A DNA stretch of 64,000 nucleotides from Methylorubrum populi (GTDB lineage: Bacteria > Pseudomonadota > Alphaproteobacteria > Rhizobiales > Beijerinckiaceae). Both the position numbers and the translations under genes were made by a program. The stretch is taken from NCBI GenBank assembly GCA_020741775.1, contig DYYG01000035.1, positions 186,001 through 250,000 on the forward strand, written 5' to 3'. Below are positions 1-9,953 of the stretch, in pieces. The notes under the pieces were generated by a model. That model ran no database searches. It was not told the origin of the DNA and saw only the letters and a program-made list of their open reading frames with translations. Numbering within the stretch: position 1 is the first letter of the stretch; each line of letters opens with the position of its first letter.

Positions 1-205
1 GATCGAGTCCGATCATCGAGTAGCGCCCGCGCACCGCGCCGCCCTCGACCGATTCGAGCAGGAAGCCGGGGCCGGCATGACCGGCCTTCAGCTTCAGGAA
101 GGCGGCGACCGGCGTCTCAAGGTCGGCCACCAGGGTCAGGCCGAGCAGGCTCGCCCGCCCGGCCTCGTAGGCGCGCGCCACCGCCTCGTGCGCAGGCTCG
201 ATCAT
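1..205 (-). CDS. trpE: Anthranilate synthase component I, N-terminal part (cut by window edge)
   Basis: Only the first 68 codons are inside the window; the rest lies beyond base 1. The product would join chorismate and glutamine-derived ammonia to make anthranilate, the first step of tryptophan synthesis. The visible part opens with MIEPAHEAVARAYEAG and contains LLESVEGGAVRGRYSMIG, the conserved N-terminal block of TrpE that helps form the tryptophan feedback site. The ATG sits 29 bases after the ppiD stop on the same strand, so the two genes are probably co-transcribed, ppiD first. The catalytic chorismate-binding half cannot be seen here. Confidence 0.88.
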   Translation of the reverse strand, partial: MIEPAHEAVARAYEAGRASLLGLTLVADLETPVAAFLKLKAGHAGPGFLLESVEGGAVRGRYSMIGLD

Positions 206-234
206 CGGCAGGACCTCAAACCTCAGGCAAGACC

Positions 235-2139
235 TCAATACTCACCGCCGAGGGCGCGGCGGAGGGCGGTCTGGTTGACGTTCACCCCCGCGCTCTTCTG
301 CACCTCGGCGATGAACTCGCCGAGCACATCGTCGGCCAGAGCCGTGCGCAGCGACGTCACAAGCTGACGATCGCTCGGCGTCCCGGCGACGAAGGCCGGC
401 ACCGTCGCGGCGGTGACCTTGAACGCCGCGCGGCCGTCGCCGGAGGGGGCGGACGCGGCCTTGCCCACGGGGGTCGTGAAGATGCGCTCGACGATGTCGC
501 CGGAGAGGTCGTCCTTCGTCTGGTTGCGGCCGAGATCGACCACCTGCTTCAGGGGCAGGCCAGTTTCCTGCGCCACGGCCTCGATCGCCTCGCCCTTCTC
601 CAGGCGCTCGGTCAGCTCCTTGGACTTGGCGACGAGACGCTTGGCGATCTCGGCCTGGGTCCAGCCCTTCACCGCCTCGTCGCGCACCTCGGACAGCGGC
701 TTCTCGTGGGAGGGATCGATCTTGACGACGTCGTACCAGATCGTGCCGCCGGTCTTGGTGCGCAGGGCCTCGGTGTCGTTGCCGACATCGGCGCGGAAGG
801 CGGCCGGCAACGTCGTCTCCTTGTCCGGGATGCCCTCGACCGGCTTGCCGGACGGATCGTTGCCCTGGGCATCGACCGCCGGGATGCTGAGGAGCGTCAG
901 CCCCCGATCCTTGGCGATCTCGGCCAGAGGCTTGGCCGAGGCGCGGGCATCCTCGATGGCGTCCTGCGCCTTGTCGAACTCGCCGTCGCGGACGCGCTGC
1001 AGAGCGATCTCCTTGCGGATCTCGTCCTTCACCTCGTCGAACGGCTTGATGTCGCCGGGCTCGATGGCGGTGACGCGCAGAAGCACGGTGCCGAAGCGGC
1101 CCTTGACCGGCTCGCTCACCTTGCCCTGCTCCAGGGCGAAGGCGGCGTTGCCGACCGCCGGATCGAACAGCTCGGACTTGGTCAGGGTGCCGAGGTCGAG
1201 CTGCTTCGGATCGAGCCCGCGCTCGGCGGCCACCGCCTCGAACGGCTTCTCGCCGCTCTCGATCTTGGCCCGCGCCTCATTGGCGGCGGCCTCGTCGGGG
1301 AAGCTGATCTGCTGGATCGTGCGCCGCTCCGGCTTGCCGAACCGGTTGCGGTTGGCCTCGTAGACCTTGCGGGCCTCCTCTTCGGACACCGCCTCGGGCT
1401 TGGCCATCGCCGTGGGGTCCAGCACCAGCAGGTTGAGGCTGCGGTATTCGGGGGCGCGGAAGGAGGCCTTGTTGTTGTCGTAGTAGGCTGTCAGCTCCTC
1501 CTCGCTCGGCGCCGGGATCTCGCCCGCGGCGGAGGGGGCCAGGGTCAGCACGGCGGCGCTGCGGCGCTCGGTGCTGTAGCGGTGCACCGCCTCGCGGATG
1601 GCCTGGGGCACCGGCAGTTCGGCGACGATGGCATCCGCGAGCTGCAGGCGGGCGATGACCGAGCGCTGCTCACGCACGAACATCGCCTCGTTCAGACCGG
1701 CCCGCTGCAGCGTCTGGTAGAACAGGACCCGATCGAAGGTGCCGTTGGCGTTCTTGAAGCTCGGCTCATCCTGGATCGCCCGCAGCACCGCCGCGTCGGA
1801 GACGGCGAGCCCGAGATCGGTGGTCTTCTGGTCGAGGGCGGCCTCGGTGATGAGCTGGGAGAGCACCTGCCGCTCCAGGCCGAGCGAGCGGGCCTGATCC
1901 GGCGTCAGCGTCCGCTTGAGCTGGGCCTGATAGCGCTGAAGCTGATTCTGATAGGCGGTGCGCACCTCCTCGGCCGAGATCGGCGTCTTGCCGACCGTCG
2001 CGACGGTGGAGCTGGAGCCGCCGCGGAAGAATTCCTCCACACCGAAGATCGCCACACCGGCGATCAGGAAGGTGAAGATCACCGTCAGCACGACCTTGCC
2101 GAGCCAGTGCTGGCTGGCATTGCGAATGGACTGGAGCAT
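235..2139 (-). CDS. ppiD: PpiD/SurA-type periplasmic peptidyl-prolyl cis-trans isomerase
   Basis: A 634-residue membrane-anchored folding factor. Residues about 13-36 form one transmembrane helix (core VVLTVIFTFLIAGVAIFG) after a short basic N-terminus. A SurA-like N-terminal chaperone region follows, then a parvulin (PPIC) domain at about 250-360, then a second degenerate rotamase-like half. This is the usual PpiD layout and length. PpiD acts on proteins leaving the Sec translocon, and secG lies 2 kb away. The frame is open a further 60 codons upstream, but the start at 2139 is chosen because it places the family-typical MLQSIRNASQHWLGK directly before the membrane helix. It lies back to back with tpiA; the 213 bases between them must hold both promoters. 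Confidence 0.9.
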   Translation of the reverse strand: MLQSIRNASQHWLGKVVLTVIFTFLIAGVAIFGVEEFFRGGSSSTVATVGKTPISAEEVRTAYQNQLQRYQAQLKRTLTPDQARSLGLERQVLSQLITEAALDQKTTDLGLAVSDAAVLRAIQDEPSFKNANGTFDRVLFYQTLQRAGLNEAMFVREQRSVIARLQLADAIVAELPVPQAIREAVHRYSTERRSAAVLTLAPSAAGEIPAPSEEELTAYYDNNKASFRAPEYRSLNLLVLDPTAMAKPEAVSEEEARKVYEANRNRFGKPERRTIQQISFPDEAAANEARAKIESGEKPFEAVAAERGLDPKQLDLGTLTKSELFDPAVGNAAFALEQGKVSEPVKGRFGTVLLRVTAIEPGDIKPFDEVKDEIRKEIALQRVRDGEFDKAQDAIEDARASAKPLAEIAKDRGLTLLSIPAVDAQGNDPSGKPVEGIPDKETTLPAAFRADVGNDTEALRTKTGGTIWYDVVKIDPSHEKPLSEVRDEAVKGWTQAEIAKRLVAKSKELTERLEKGEAIEAVAQETGLPLKQVVDLGRNQTKDDLSGDIVERIFTTPVGKAASAPSGDGRAAFKVTAATVPAFVAGTPSDRQLVTSLRTALADDVLGEFIAEVQKSAGVNVNQTALRRALGGEY

Positions 2140-2352
2140 CGGACGCCCGGGCCTACATCCCTTGAGGAGCCCCCACCTGCGCCAGGCAGGGCCATTTGGG
2201 CCCCGCGATAGACGATTGGGACGGCTGCGCAAAGAGCATGTGGTTCCGGCGGCCGATATCCCCTTGGGGTTGTTTGCGCGCCTAAGCTTGCTCTGGTAGG
2301 TCCGCCCCGGATCGTCCACAGCGTCATTCGAGATACGGAGAACCGCGAGACC

Positions 2353-3117
2353 ATGGCAAGCGAGGGACGCCGTCCGCTGGTTGCCGGGAATTGGAAGATG
2401 AACGGGCTGCGTTCATCGATCGCGACGGTCGAGGCGATCCGGGACGGTCTTTCTCCGGCCCTCCTCGCCAAGATCGACGTCCTGATCTGTCCTCCCGCGA
2501 CGCTGATCTCCTCCTGTGTCGCAGCGGTTTACGGCACGCCCATCGCCATCGGCGGTCAGAACCTTCACGCCCGTCCGAACGGCGCCTTCACCGGCTCGAT
2601 CTCGGCGGAGATGCTCGCTGACCTCGGCGCCAGCTACGTCATCGTCGGCCATTCCGAGCGGCGCGCCTACCATTACGAGACGGATGACGGCGTCCACGCC
2701 AAGGCCCTCGGCGCCCGGCGCGCGGGCCTGCGCGGCATCATCTGCGTCGGCGAGACCATGGAGGAGCGCCAGCAGGGCCGCGCCCTCGACATCGTGCGCG
2801 CCCAGCTCGCCATCGGCCTGCCCAAGGGCGCCACCGCCGCCGACACCGTGGTCGCCTATGAGCCGGTCTGGGCGATCGGCTCCGGCCGCACGCCGACGCC
2901 GCAGGAGATCGCCGAGGTCCACGCCTCCTTGCGCGAGATGCTCGACAAGCTCGTCGGCGAGGAGGCCCACCGCATCCGCATCCTCTACGGCGGCTCGGTA
3001 AAGCCCTCGAATGCCCGCGAGCTGATGAAGGTCGAGAATGTCGACGGCGCGCTGGTCGGCGGCGCGAGCCTCGTCGCCGAAGATTTCCTGGGGATCTGCC
3101 GCGCCTACGAGGAGTGA
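2353..3117 (+). CDS. tpiA: Triosephosphate isomerase
   Basis: A 254-residue cytoplasmic TIM-barrel enzyme interconverting dihydroxyacetone phosphate and glyceraldehyde 3-phosphate. The catalytic lysine is in NWKMNG near the N-terminus, the histidine in GHSERR, and the catalytic glutamate in [11 protein letters not shown]; the phosphate-binding loop [10 protein letters not shown] is near the C-terminus. Length and motifs are complete and normal. It is divergent from ppiD. Downstream comes an inverted-repeat element and then a convergent cysteine hydrolase gene. Confidence 0.97.
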   Translation: MASEGRRPLVAGNWKMNGLRSSIATVEAIRDGLSPALLAKIDVLICPPATLISSCVAAVYGTPIAIGGQNLHARPNGAFTGSISAEMLADLGASYVIVGHSERRAYHYETDDGVHAKALGARRAGLRGIICVGETMEERQQGRALDIVRAQLAIGLPKGATAADTVVAYEPVWAIGSGRTPTPQEIAEVHASLREMLDKLVGEEAHRIRILYGGSVKPSNARELMKVENVDGALVGGASLVAEDFLGICRAYEE

Positions 3118-3134
3118 GGCGGCTTTTCGCCTCA

Positions 3135-3367
3135 GAGCCTGTTTGCGTTCACTTGCTGGGCAAATCCCAACGTCCTCATGCTGAGGCGCTCGCGAAGCGA
3201 GCCTTCGAAGCACCCCGGAACGGTCGATCCCATGACATTCCTCCGCTATGGCATCCGTCCGGCGGGAGAAGCGTCGCGGAATGCTTCGAGGCTGCTGGCG
3301 CAGCCCCTCAACATGACGACCGTCATGGATAGCACTCGGATAGCAGATGAGATGCCTCAACAGGCTC
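3135..3367. repeat. MITE-like intergenic inverted-repeat element
   Basis: This fills almost all the space between the tpiA stop and the stop of the convergent hydrolase. Its ends are a 9-base inverted match, GAGCCTGTT at 3135-3143 and AACAGGCTC at 3359-3367. Inside are two copies of one palindromic unit in opposite orientation: 3171-3212 (CTCATGCTGAGG, then CGCTCGCGAAGCGAG, then CTTCGAAGCA) and 3281-3320 read on the other strand (GTCATGTTGAGG, then CTGCGCCAGCAG, then CTCGAAGCAT). No open frame in it looks like a gene. Related single units occur near 17377, 31011 and, weakly, 32559. A REP/BIME or miniature mobile element fits; mobility is not shown. Confidence 0.6.
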
Positions 3368-3865
3368 TCAGAGCGGCAGCCGAAGATCGTCCGGGTGGCG
3401 CAGGACGCTGCCAAAATGATGCTGCCAGAGTGCGGCCCCGAGCCCTCCCGAACGATCCAGGAATGAGCCGACGCTGAGCCATGCCAGCAGCGTCGGGTGC
3501 AGCCCCGCATCGAACAGCATGAAGCCCGCCGCGAGGCAGCAGGTCTCCGCCTGCACGCCGCAGACGAGGACGCGCTCCACGGCGCGGCTCCTGAGATCGT
3601 CGATCAGGGCGGGCGGCGGCAGATAGCCGTGCTTGACGAAGACCCGGTCGGCGGGGACCAGGGGCCTGTCATCCGCCGCCGGCTTCCAGCCGAGCTGCCG
3701 CTCGAACGGCGTCACCGTCTCGTCGTGCCGCTCGACCGTGGCGACGGTGTAGAAGCGCCGGCTCAGCGCGGCGATGCCGGCGACGATGGGTTCAGGCACG
3801 GCAAAGCTCGCCTGCACATCGATGACGAGCAGGGCCTGCCTGTCCGGGGACGAGGAGGCGGTCAG
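3368..3865 (-). CDS. Isochorismatase-like cysteine hydrolase, probable CTG start
   Basis: A cysteine hydrolase of the nicotinamidase/isochorismatase superfamily, about 165 residues. The triad expected for the family is visible: Asp in LLVIDVQ, Lys in FVKHGY, Cys in VQAETCC. The first ATG/GTG/TTG in frame is a GTG at 3817, but it lies after the catalytic Asp codon, so starting there would remove the active-site aspartate and its strand. The frame is open back to a TGA at 3911-3913, with no ATG, GTG or TTG in between. A CTG at 3863-3865 overlaps the TGA of the upstream gene (CTGA), mirroring the ATGA, GTGA and TTGA overlaps elsewhere in the window, and AAGCAAGG precedes it. The substrate cannot be told; hydrolysis of an amide such as nicotinamide is possible. 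Confidence 0.78.
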   Translation of the reverse strand: MTASSSPDRQALLVIDVQASFAVPEPIVAGIAALSRRFYTVATVERHDETVTPFERQLGWKPAADDRPLVPADRVFVKHGYLPPPALIDDLRSRAVERVLVCGVQAETCCLAAGFMLFDAGLHPTLLAWLSVGSFLDRSGGLGAALWQHHFGSVLRHPDDLRLPL

Positions 3866-4143
3866 CCTTGCTTCGCCGGGGCCTTCGCCACGGCCTCCCT
3901 GGTGCGCTCGATCATCGCCAGCACCGCGACATAGAAGGCCTGGGCGAGAGGGCTCATCGTATCGGGCCTGATCCGGTCGGACAGGGCCGCCTGCAACGCG
4001 TCCATCGCCTGCGCCCGTCCCGCCGGATCGGGCCGCTCCAGGGCGATGCGCAGCAGATCGGACTGGATGGCGGCCATCTCCTCGCGGTCGGCGCGGTCGA
4101 TGAAGGCGGCAAGCCGCCCGGCTTCATGCTGAAAATCGCTCAT
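3862..4143 (-). CDS. Hypothetical small alpha-helical protein
   Basis: A 93-residue protein starting MSDFQHEAGRLAAFIDRAD and ending in AVAKAPAKQG. It is rich in Ala, Arg, Asp and Glu, with no signal peptide or membrane segment, and looks all-helical. I do not recognise the family. The frame continues upstream of the ATG, but the extension has an unusual arginine-rich shadow-like composition, so the ATG at 4143 is preferred. Its stop overlaps the proposed CTG start of the downstream cysteine hydrolase, which suggests translational coupling and a two-gene operon. It is divergent from secG across about 250 bases in which I see no further gene. Confidence 0.7.
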   Translation of the reverse strand: MSDFQHEAGRLAAFIDRADREEMAAIQSDLLRIALERPDPAGRAQAMDALQAALSDRIRPDTMSPLAQAFYVAVLAMIERTREAVAKAPAKQG

Positions 4144-4391
4144 CCGCGACACCTCGCACAAGCAGCGCCCCGATGACCATGCCCGCGCGGCCCGATGCGC
4201 GGAAGCGCCGCTCTCGGGATCGGGCCTTCGTCCAGAGCCAAACGACGAAGGCCGGTTGGCGCGACGGGCCAAACGGTGTAGGAGCCCCCACTTCGTGCGG
4301 CGGTACCGCGGGCGCGCCGCTTTTGCGCGCGTCCGGGAGAATGCGAAGCCGTGCACCGTCAGCGTCCGCGTGAGCGGGCACCGGAATCGCC

Positions 4392-4850
4392 ATGCAAACC
4401 GTCCTCATCGTCGTCCACCTCATCATCGTGCTGGCCCTCATCGCCGTGGTGCTGCTGCAGCGCTCGGAAGGCGGACTCGGGCTCGGCGGCGGAGGCGGTG
4501 GCGGCGTCTCCGGCTTCATGACCGGACGCGGCCAGGCGAACGCCCTGACCCGCGCCACGGCAATCCTCGCCGCCCTGTTCTTCACCACCAGCATCACGCT
4601 GGCGATCATGTCCCACCGCAGCGCCGCGCCCCGCTCGATCCTCGACGGCACCGGCCAGCAGGGCCAGACGCAGGCCGATAAGCCGGTGAACGCGGATAAC
4701 CTGCTCGACACCCTGCGCCAGGGCGGCGCCGGCCAGCCGGCCTCGGTTCCGACCAACGCGCCGGCCACCCCGGCCACGCCCGCACCCGCTCCCACCACGA
4801 GCACGCCGCCGGCCACTCCCTCGACGCCAGAGGCGCCGCAGTCGCGCTAG
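4392..4850 (+). CDS. secG: Protein-export membrane protein SecG
   Basis: A 152-residue inner-membrane subunit of the SecYEG translocon. Two membrane segments (residues about 2-22 and 52-74) flank the glycine-rich cytoplasmic loop with the SecG signature VVLLQRSEGGLG, GGGGG and a following FMTGRG. Beyond residue 75 the chain is a long tail rich in Pro, Ala, Thr and Gln, ending in repeated AP/TP pairs, as is common in alphaproteobacterial SecG; the E. coli protein is shorter. It precedes pyrG on the same strand, a frequent order in Rhizobiales. Confidence 0.93.
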   Translation: MQTVLIVVHLIIVLALIAVVLLQRSEGGLGLGGGGGGGVSGFMTGRGQANALTRATAILAALFFTTSITLAIMSHRSAAPRSILDGTGQQGQTQADKPVNADNLLDTLRQGGAGQPASVPTNAPATPATPAPAPTTSTPPATPSTPEAPQSR

Positions 4851-4915
4851 CCTCGGCGCCCGCCTTACCGGCCGACGAGTCCGGTGGGTGAGGCACACCG
4901 TTCGCGGATAAGACC

Positions 4916-4941
4916 CTTGCGGCCGGCGCATCGGCCGCAAG
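4916..4941 (+). terminator. Stem-loop between secG and pyrG
   Basis: A perfect 10-base-pair stem (CTTGCGGCCG / CGGCCGCAAG) closes a 6-base loop. It lies 66 bases after the secG stop and 124 bases before the pyrG start. There is no T-run after it, so it is either a factor-assisted terminator separating the two genes or a structure in the pyrG leader. Confidence 0.4.
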
Positions 4942-4948
4942 CCCATGA

Positions 4949-6692
<1,744 letters not shown>

Positions 6693-6694
<2 letters not shown>

Positions 6695-6729
6695 GACGGG
6701 ATCCGCTTGATCGAAGCGGTTCCCGTCTC
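6693..6729 (+). terminator. Long hairpin overlapping the pyrG stop codon
   Basis: A 16-base-pair stem with one mismatch (6693-6708 against 6714-6729) and a 5-base GATCG loop begins inside the pyrG TGA. No T-run follows. It may protect the 3' end of the message or act with the stronger terminator at 6847-6878. Confidence 0.45.
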
Positions 6730-6846
6730 GGCAGGCCCCGCGGCGCCTGAGCGAAGCCCAGATCCGCCATCCCGAAGGGATCGAACGGATCTGGCAAGAG
6801 CCGGGGACTGGGGCCAATCGACGACGCGCCGTCGACAGCCGTCCGT

Positions 6847-6878
6847 GAAAAAGGGCCGGAAAACCCCGGCCCTTTTTC
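6847..6878. terminator. Bidirectional intrinsic terminator
   Basis: A perfect 13-base-pair stem GAAAAAGGGCCGG / CCGGCCCTTTTTC with loop AAAACC. The T5 tract on one arm and A5 on the other make it work in both directions, serving pyrG on the plus strand and the small gene that ends at 6900 on the minus strand. It is the clearest intrinsic terminator in the window. Confidence 0.88.
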
Positions 6879-6899
6879 ATGTCGAACGGATCGCTCGGC

Positions 6900-7202
6900 T
6901 CAACGGCCGGCGGCGCTGTTACCGCCACCGGCGCTGCCCGCGCCGCCACCCATGGTGCCACCGGGCGCGTTGCCGGCTCCAGGCGTCGCGGGGCCCGGTG
7001 CCATGGTGCCGGTCGAGCCGGTGGTTCCTCCCGTCGAGCGGCCCATGCCGGTGCCGGCGTCGTTGCCGGTGTTGTTCCTCATGGGGCTGGCACTGTCCGT
7101 GGTGCCGCCGGTGCCGCCTTTCCCGGTGCTGGATTGGGCCAGGGCTGCGCCCGAGACGGCGAGGGTCAGCGCGGCGGCCAGGGCGACGATCTTGGTCGGC
7201 AT
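6900..7202 (-). CDS. Small exported Gly/Thr/Ser-rich protein
   Basis: A 100-residue protein with a clear Sec signal peptide (MPTKIVALAAALTLAVSGAALAQS, cleavage expected after ALA). The mature part is almost entirely Gly, Ser, Thr, Ala, Asn and Pro, with no cysteine and no fold I can recognise. An AGGGAAGG ribosome-binding site precedes the ATG at 7202, which is why that start is chosen over an earlier one at 7256. It is likely a low-complexity periplasmic protein. It shares the bidirectional terminator at 6847-6878 with pyrG and is divergent from holC. Confidence 0.75.
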   Translation of the reverse strand: MPTKIVALAAALTLAVSGAALAQSSTGKGGTGGTTDSASPMRNNTGNDAGTGMGRSTGGTTGSTGTMAPGPATPGAGNAPGGTMGGGAGSAGGGNSAAGR

Positions 7203-7362
7203 GGTGTCTTCCTTCCCTGATGGGGCTTCAGGAGGCGAACCCACCCCCTGCGTCATTGTTCAGAGAGATATTTTTCGCCGAAGCCGCATTTGCCCGGATG
7301 ATCGCCCGCGACGCTCCGTCCGCACTGCCGATCGGCGGAGAAACGCTATATTCAGCGCAGCC

Positions 7363-7815
7363 GTGACCGAGATCCTGTTCTACCACCTCCAGCGACAGCC
7401 CCTCGAAAAGGTGCTGCCGAGCCTCGTCGAGAAGTCGCTGGAGCGCGGCTGGCAGGCGGCCATCCAGGCCGTGAGCGAGGAGCGGCTCCAGGCGCTCGAT
7501 GACGGCCTGTGGACCTATACCGACGAGAGCTTCCTGCCCCACGGCACCGATCGCGACACCGATGCGGCGACCCAGCCGGTCGTCCTCACCCTGCGGGAGA
7601 CCAACCCCAACGGCGCCTCGATCCGCTTCCTCGTGGAGGGGGCGGACCTGCCGGAGGACGCGCAGAGCTATCAGCGGATCTGCATCCTGTTCGACGGCAC
7701 CGATACCGACGCCCTGCTCCGCGCCCGCGAGCAATGGCGCGGCGCCAAGGCCGCCGGCCACGCGGTCGCCTATTGGCAGCAGGACGAGGGCGGGCGCTGG
7801 ACCAAGAAGGCATGA
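7363..7815 (+). CDS. holC: DNA polymerase III chi subunit
   Basis: A 150-residue protein starting at a GTG (VTEILFYHLQRQPLEKVLP). The N-terminal EILFYHL, the central ERGWQAAI and LDDGLWTY, the FLPHG segment and the C-terminal RAREQWRGAKAAGHAVAYWQQ match HolC of alphaproteobacteria; E. coli chi has 147 residues. Chi links the clamp loader to single-strand-binding protein during replication. The frame is open far upstream, but family length and the absence of an in-frame ATG near the homologous start support the GTG at 7363. Confidence 0.9.
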   Translation: MTEILFYHLQRQPLEKVLPSLVEKSLERGWQAAIQAVSEERLQALDDGLWTYTDESFLPHGTDRDTDAATQPVVLTLRETNPNGASIRFLVEGADLPEDAQSYQRICILFDGTDTDALLRAREQWRGAKAAGHAVAYWQQDEGGRWTKKA

Positions 7816-7887
7816 GGCGCCGCCCTCGAGCCGCCCGAGGGCGGGGAGGGCGGTGAAGGCAACCCGGTCGAGGATCGCGAACATCCC

Positions 7888-9510
7888 ATGACGCATTCCA
7901 TCCCGCTCTCATCGCCGGTCCGGGCGGCCCGGATCGGCCTCGCCTGCCTCCTGAGTGCCTCGGTCGCCCTGTCCCCGATTCCCGTCCTCGCCCAGCAGCA
8001 GGGCCCGGCCCAGCATCAGCCCCGGAAGGCACCGGAAGGGCGCCGCCTGCCGCCGGACTCCTCCACGGAGCACAGCGTCGATCTTCAGAACGGGCGCACG
8101 CTGACCTTCACCGCGACAGCCGGCAGCCTCGCTTTGGTGGACGAGGACGGCAAGCTCCAATCCGAGATCGCCTTCATCGCCTATACGAAGACGAGAAAGC
8201 CGGAGGAGGCGGCGACCCGGCCGATCACCTTCGGGGTCAATGGCGGACCGGGCGCGGCCTCGGCCTATCTCAATATCGGCGCGATCGGGCCCTGGCGCCT
8301 GCCGACGGACGGCGCCTCGATCAGTCCGTCCCAGGCCACCACGCTCCAGCCGAACCCGGCAACCTGGCTCGACTTCACCGACCTCGTCTTCATCGATCCG
8401 GTCGGCACCGGCTACAGCCGCGCGGCGGAGGGCGACGCCAAGAAATACTGGAGCGTCGATGCCGATGCCTCGGTGCTGGCCGCCGCCATCGCCCGCTATC
8501 TGCGCCAGAACGACCGGCTCGCCTCTCCGAAATTCTTCGTCGGCGAGAGCTATGGCGGCTTCCGGGGGCCGCTGGTCGCGCAGAAGCTGCAGCAGGATGT
8601 GGGCCTCGGCCTTTCCGGCCTCGTGCTGCTCTCCCCCGTCCTCGATTTCGGCTGGCTGGAATCGGCCCGCACCACGCCCTGGGGGTTCGTCACCCGGCTG
8701 CCCTCCTTCGCCGCCGCTTCCCTGGAGCGCTCCGGCACGACGCCGAGCCGCGCCCTGATGAAGGATGCCGAGGCCTATGCCGCCGGCGACTATCTCACCG
8801 ACCTGCTGAAGGGGCCCGGCGACCGCGAGGCGGTGGCCCGGCTGACCACCAGGGTCTCGGCCCTGGCGGGCCTCGATCCGGACATCGTGCGGCGGCAGGC
8901 CGGGCGGCTCTCCTCGCGCGGCTACCAGCGCGAGATCGGACGGGATTCCGGCCGGGTGTCCTCGGCCTACGATACCGGCGTGACCGGCTGGGATCCGGAC
9001 CCGACCGCCGACCATTCCGGCTTCGAGGATCCGGTGCTGACCGCGCTGCAGGCGCCGCTCACCACGGCGATGGTGCAGCTCTATACCGGCCGCCTGAACT
9101 GGCGCGTCGAGAACATGCGCTACGAGTTGCTCAGCAATTCGGTGAATCGCGGCTGGAACTGGGGCTCGGGCCGCTCGGCCCCGGAGGCCATGGGGGCTCT
9201 GAAGGAGGTGCTGGCCCTCGACGGGCGGATGCGCGTCCTCGTCGCCCACGGCTTCACCGATCTGGTGACTCCCTACTTCGCCTCGAAGATGCTGCTCGAC
9301 CAAGTCCCGGTCTACGGCTCGGCCGACCGGCTGAAGCTCTCGGTCTATCCCGGCGGCCACATGTTCTATACGCGGCCCGATTCGCGTAACGCCTTCCACG
9401 ACGATGCGGCCGATCTGTTCGCCCGCGCGCTGGAAGCCCGCTCCGACGGCAGCGCCGCGGGCGGGACCGGCGCGGGCGCCACGATGCCGGAGAAGAGGCC
9501 GACACCTTGA
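7888..9510 (+). CDS. Exported S10-family serine carboxypeptidase-like protein
   Basis: A 540-residue protein with a signal peptide (cleavage near PVLAQQ) and the serine carboxypeptidase (S10) core. VNGGPGAAS is the oxyanion region, GESYGG at about residue 220 carries the nucleophile Ser, the segment FTDLVTPYFAS near the end carries the Asp, and GGHMFYTRP carries the His. This is a periplasmic or secreted peptidase/esterase; the substrate is unknown. The tail after residue 510 is Gly/Ala-rich linker. Its stop overlaps the TTG start of the following lipoprotein gene (TTGA), so the two are probably translationally coupled. Confidence 0.9.
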   Translation: MTHSIPLSSPVRAARIGLACLLSASVALSPIPVLAQQQGPAQHQPRKAPEGRRLPPDSSTEHSVDLQNGRTLTFTATAGSLALVDEDGKLQSEIAFIAYTKTRKPEEAATRPITFGVNGGPGAASAYLNIGAIGPWRLPTDGASISPSQATTLQPNPATWLDFTDLVFIDPVGTGYSRAAEGDAKKYWSVDADASVLAAAIARYLRQNDRLASPKFFVGESYGGFRGPLVAQKLQQDVGLGLSGLVLLSPVLDFGWLESARTTPWGFVTRLPSFAAASLERSGTTPSRALMKDAEAYAAGDYLTDLLKGPGDREAVARLTTRVSALAGLDPDIVRRQAGRLSSRGYQREIGRDSGRVSSAYDTGVTGWDPDPTADHSGFEDPVLTALQAPLTTAMVQLYTGRLNWRVENMRYELLSNSVNRGWNWGSGRSAPEAMGALKEVLALDGRMRVLVAHGFTDLVTPYFASKMLLDQVPVYGSADRLKLSVYPGGHMFYTRPDSRNAFHDDAADLFARALEARSDGSAAGGTGAGATMPEKRPTP

Positions 9511-9890
9511 GACTTGCCGTGAGATCTGCCGTTCCGCTCGCCCTCGCCGCCCTGCTCGGCGGCTGCACGACCCCCGAGCGCGCGGCGCCGATTCCGACAC
9601 CGCCTCCGCCGAGCGCGGTCTTGCCCGCGCCCCCGGCCGGACCGCCCGCCGTGTCGGGTCCGGTCCTCGACGGGAGCGGAGCCTGCACCGGTCCCGCGCC
9701 CGGCACGGCCGCCGCCATCGAGCCGGGGATCGGCGAGTGCGATCTCGTGCGCCTCAAGGGGCGGCCGCCCACCGACGTCCTGGTCGGCGAGGGCCGGGCC
9801 GGCCGCGAAGTGCAGGTGCTCTACACCGAGCCAGGGGCCAAGGAGCTGTATTTCTTCGTGAACAACCGCCTCAACCGTATCGTTCGTTAG
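9507..9890 (+). CDS. Small lipoprotein, function unknown
   Basis: A 127-residue predicted lipoprotein: a basic N-terminus, a hydrophobic stretch, then lipobox LLGGC with the lipidated cysteine at about residue 20. A proline/alanine-rich linker follows to about residue 50, then a compact domain containing ECDLVRLKGRPPTDVLVGEG and a C-terminal LYFFVNNRLNRIVR. The segment resembles small alphaproteobacterial outer-membrane lipoproteins, but I cannot name a family. The TTG start overlaps the upstream peptidase stop; a GTG four codons on would keep the signal peptide. Co-translation suggests a linked envelope role with the S10 peptidase. Confidence 0.72.
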   Translation: MRLAVRSAVPLALAALLGGCTTPERAAPIPTPPPPSAVLPAPPAGPPAVSGPVLDGSGACTGPAPGTAAAIEPGIGECDLVRLKGRPPTDVLVGEGRAGREVQVLYTEPGAKELYFFVNNRLNRIVR

Positions 9891-9953
9891 CGCGCGACCC
9901 GGCGGCCCTCAGGCCCGTTATCCTTCGGGTCGCTTGGGGAGGCGAGGCGCTGG

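Noticed and set aside
235..2319. Longer PpiD starting at 2319
   Set aside because: The extra 60 residues are Arg/Pro/Ser-rich and precede the normal cytoplasmic start and membrane helix; they would also occupy the promoter region shared with tpiA.
4144..4391. Possible tRNA or small RNA in the gap before secG
   Set aside because: No cloverleaf, TTCRA loop or other RNA signature could be folded by eye.
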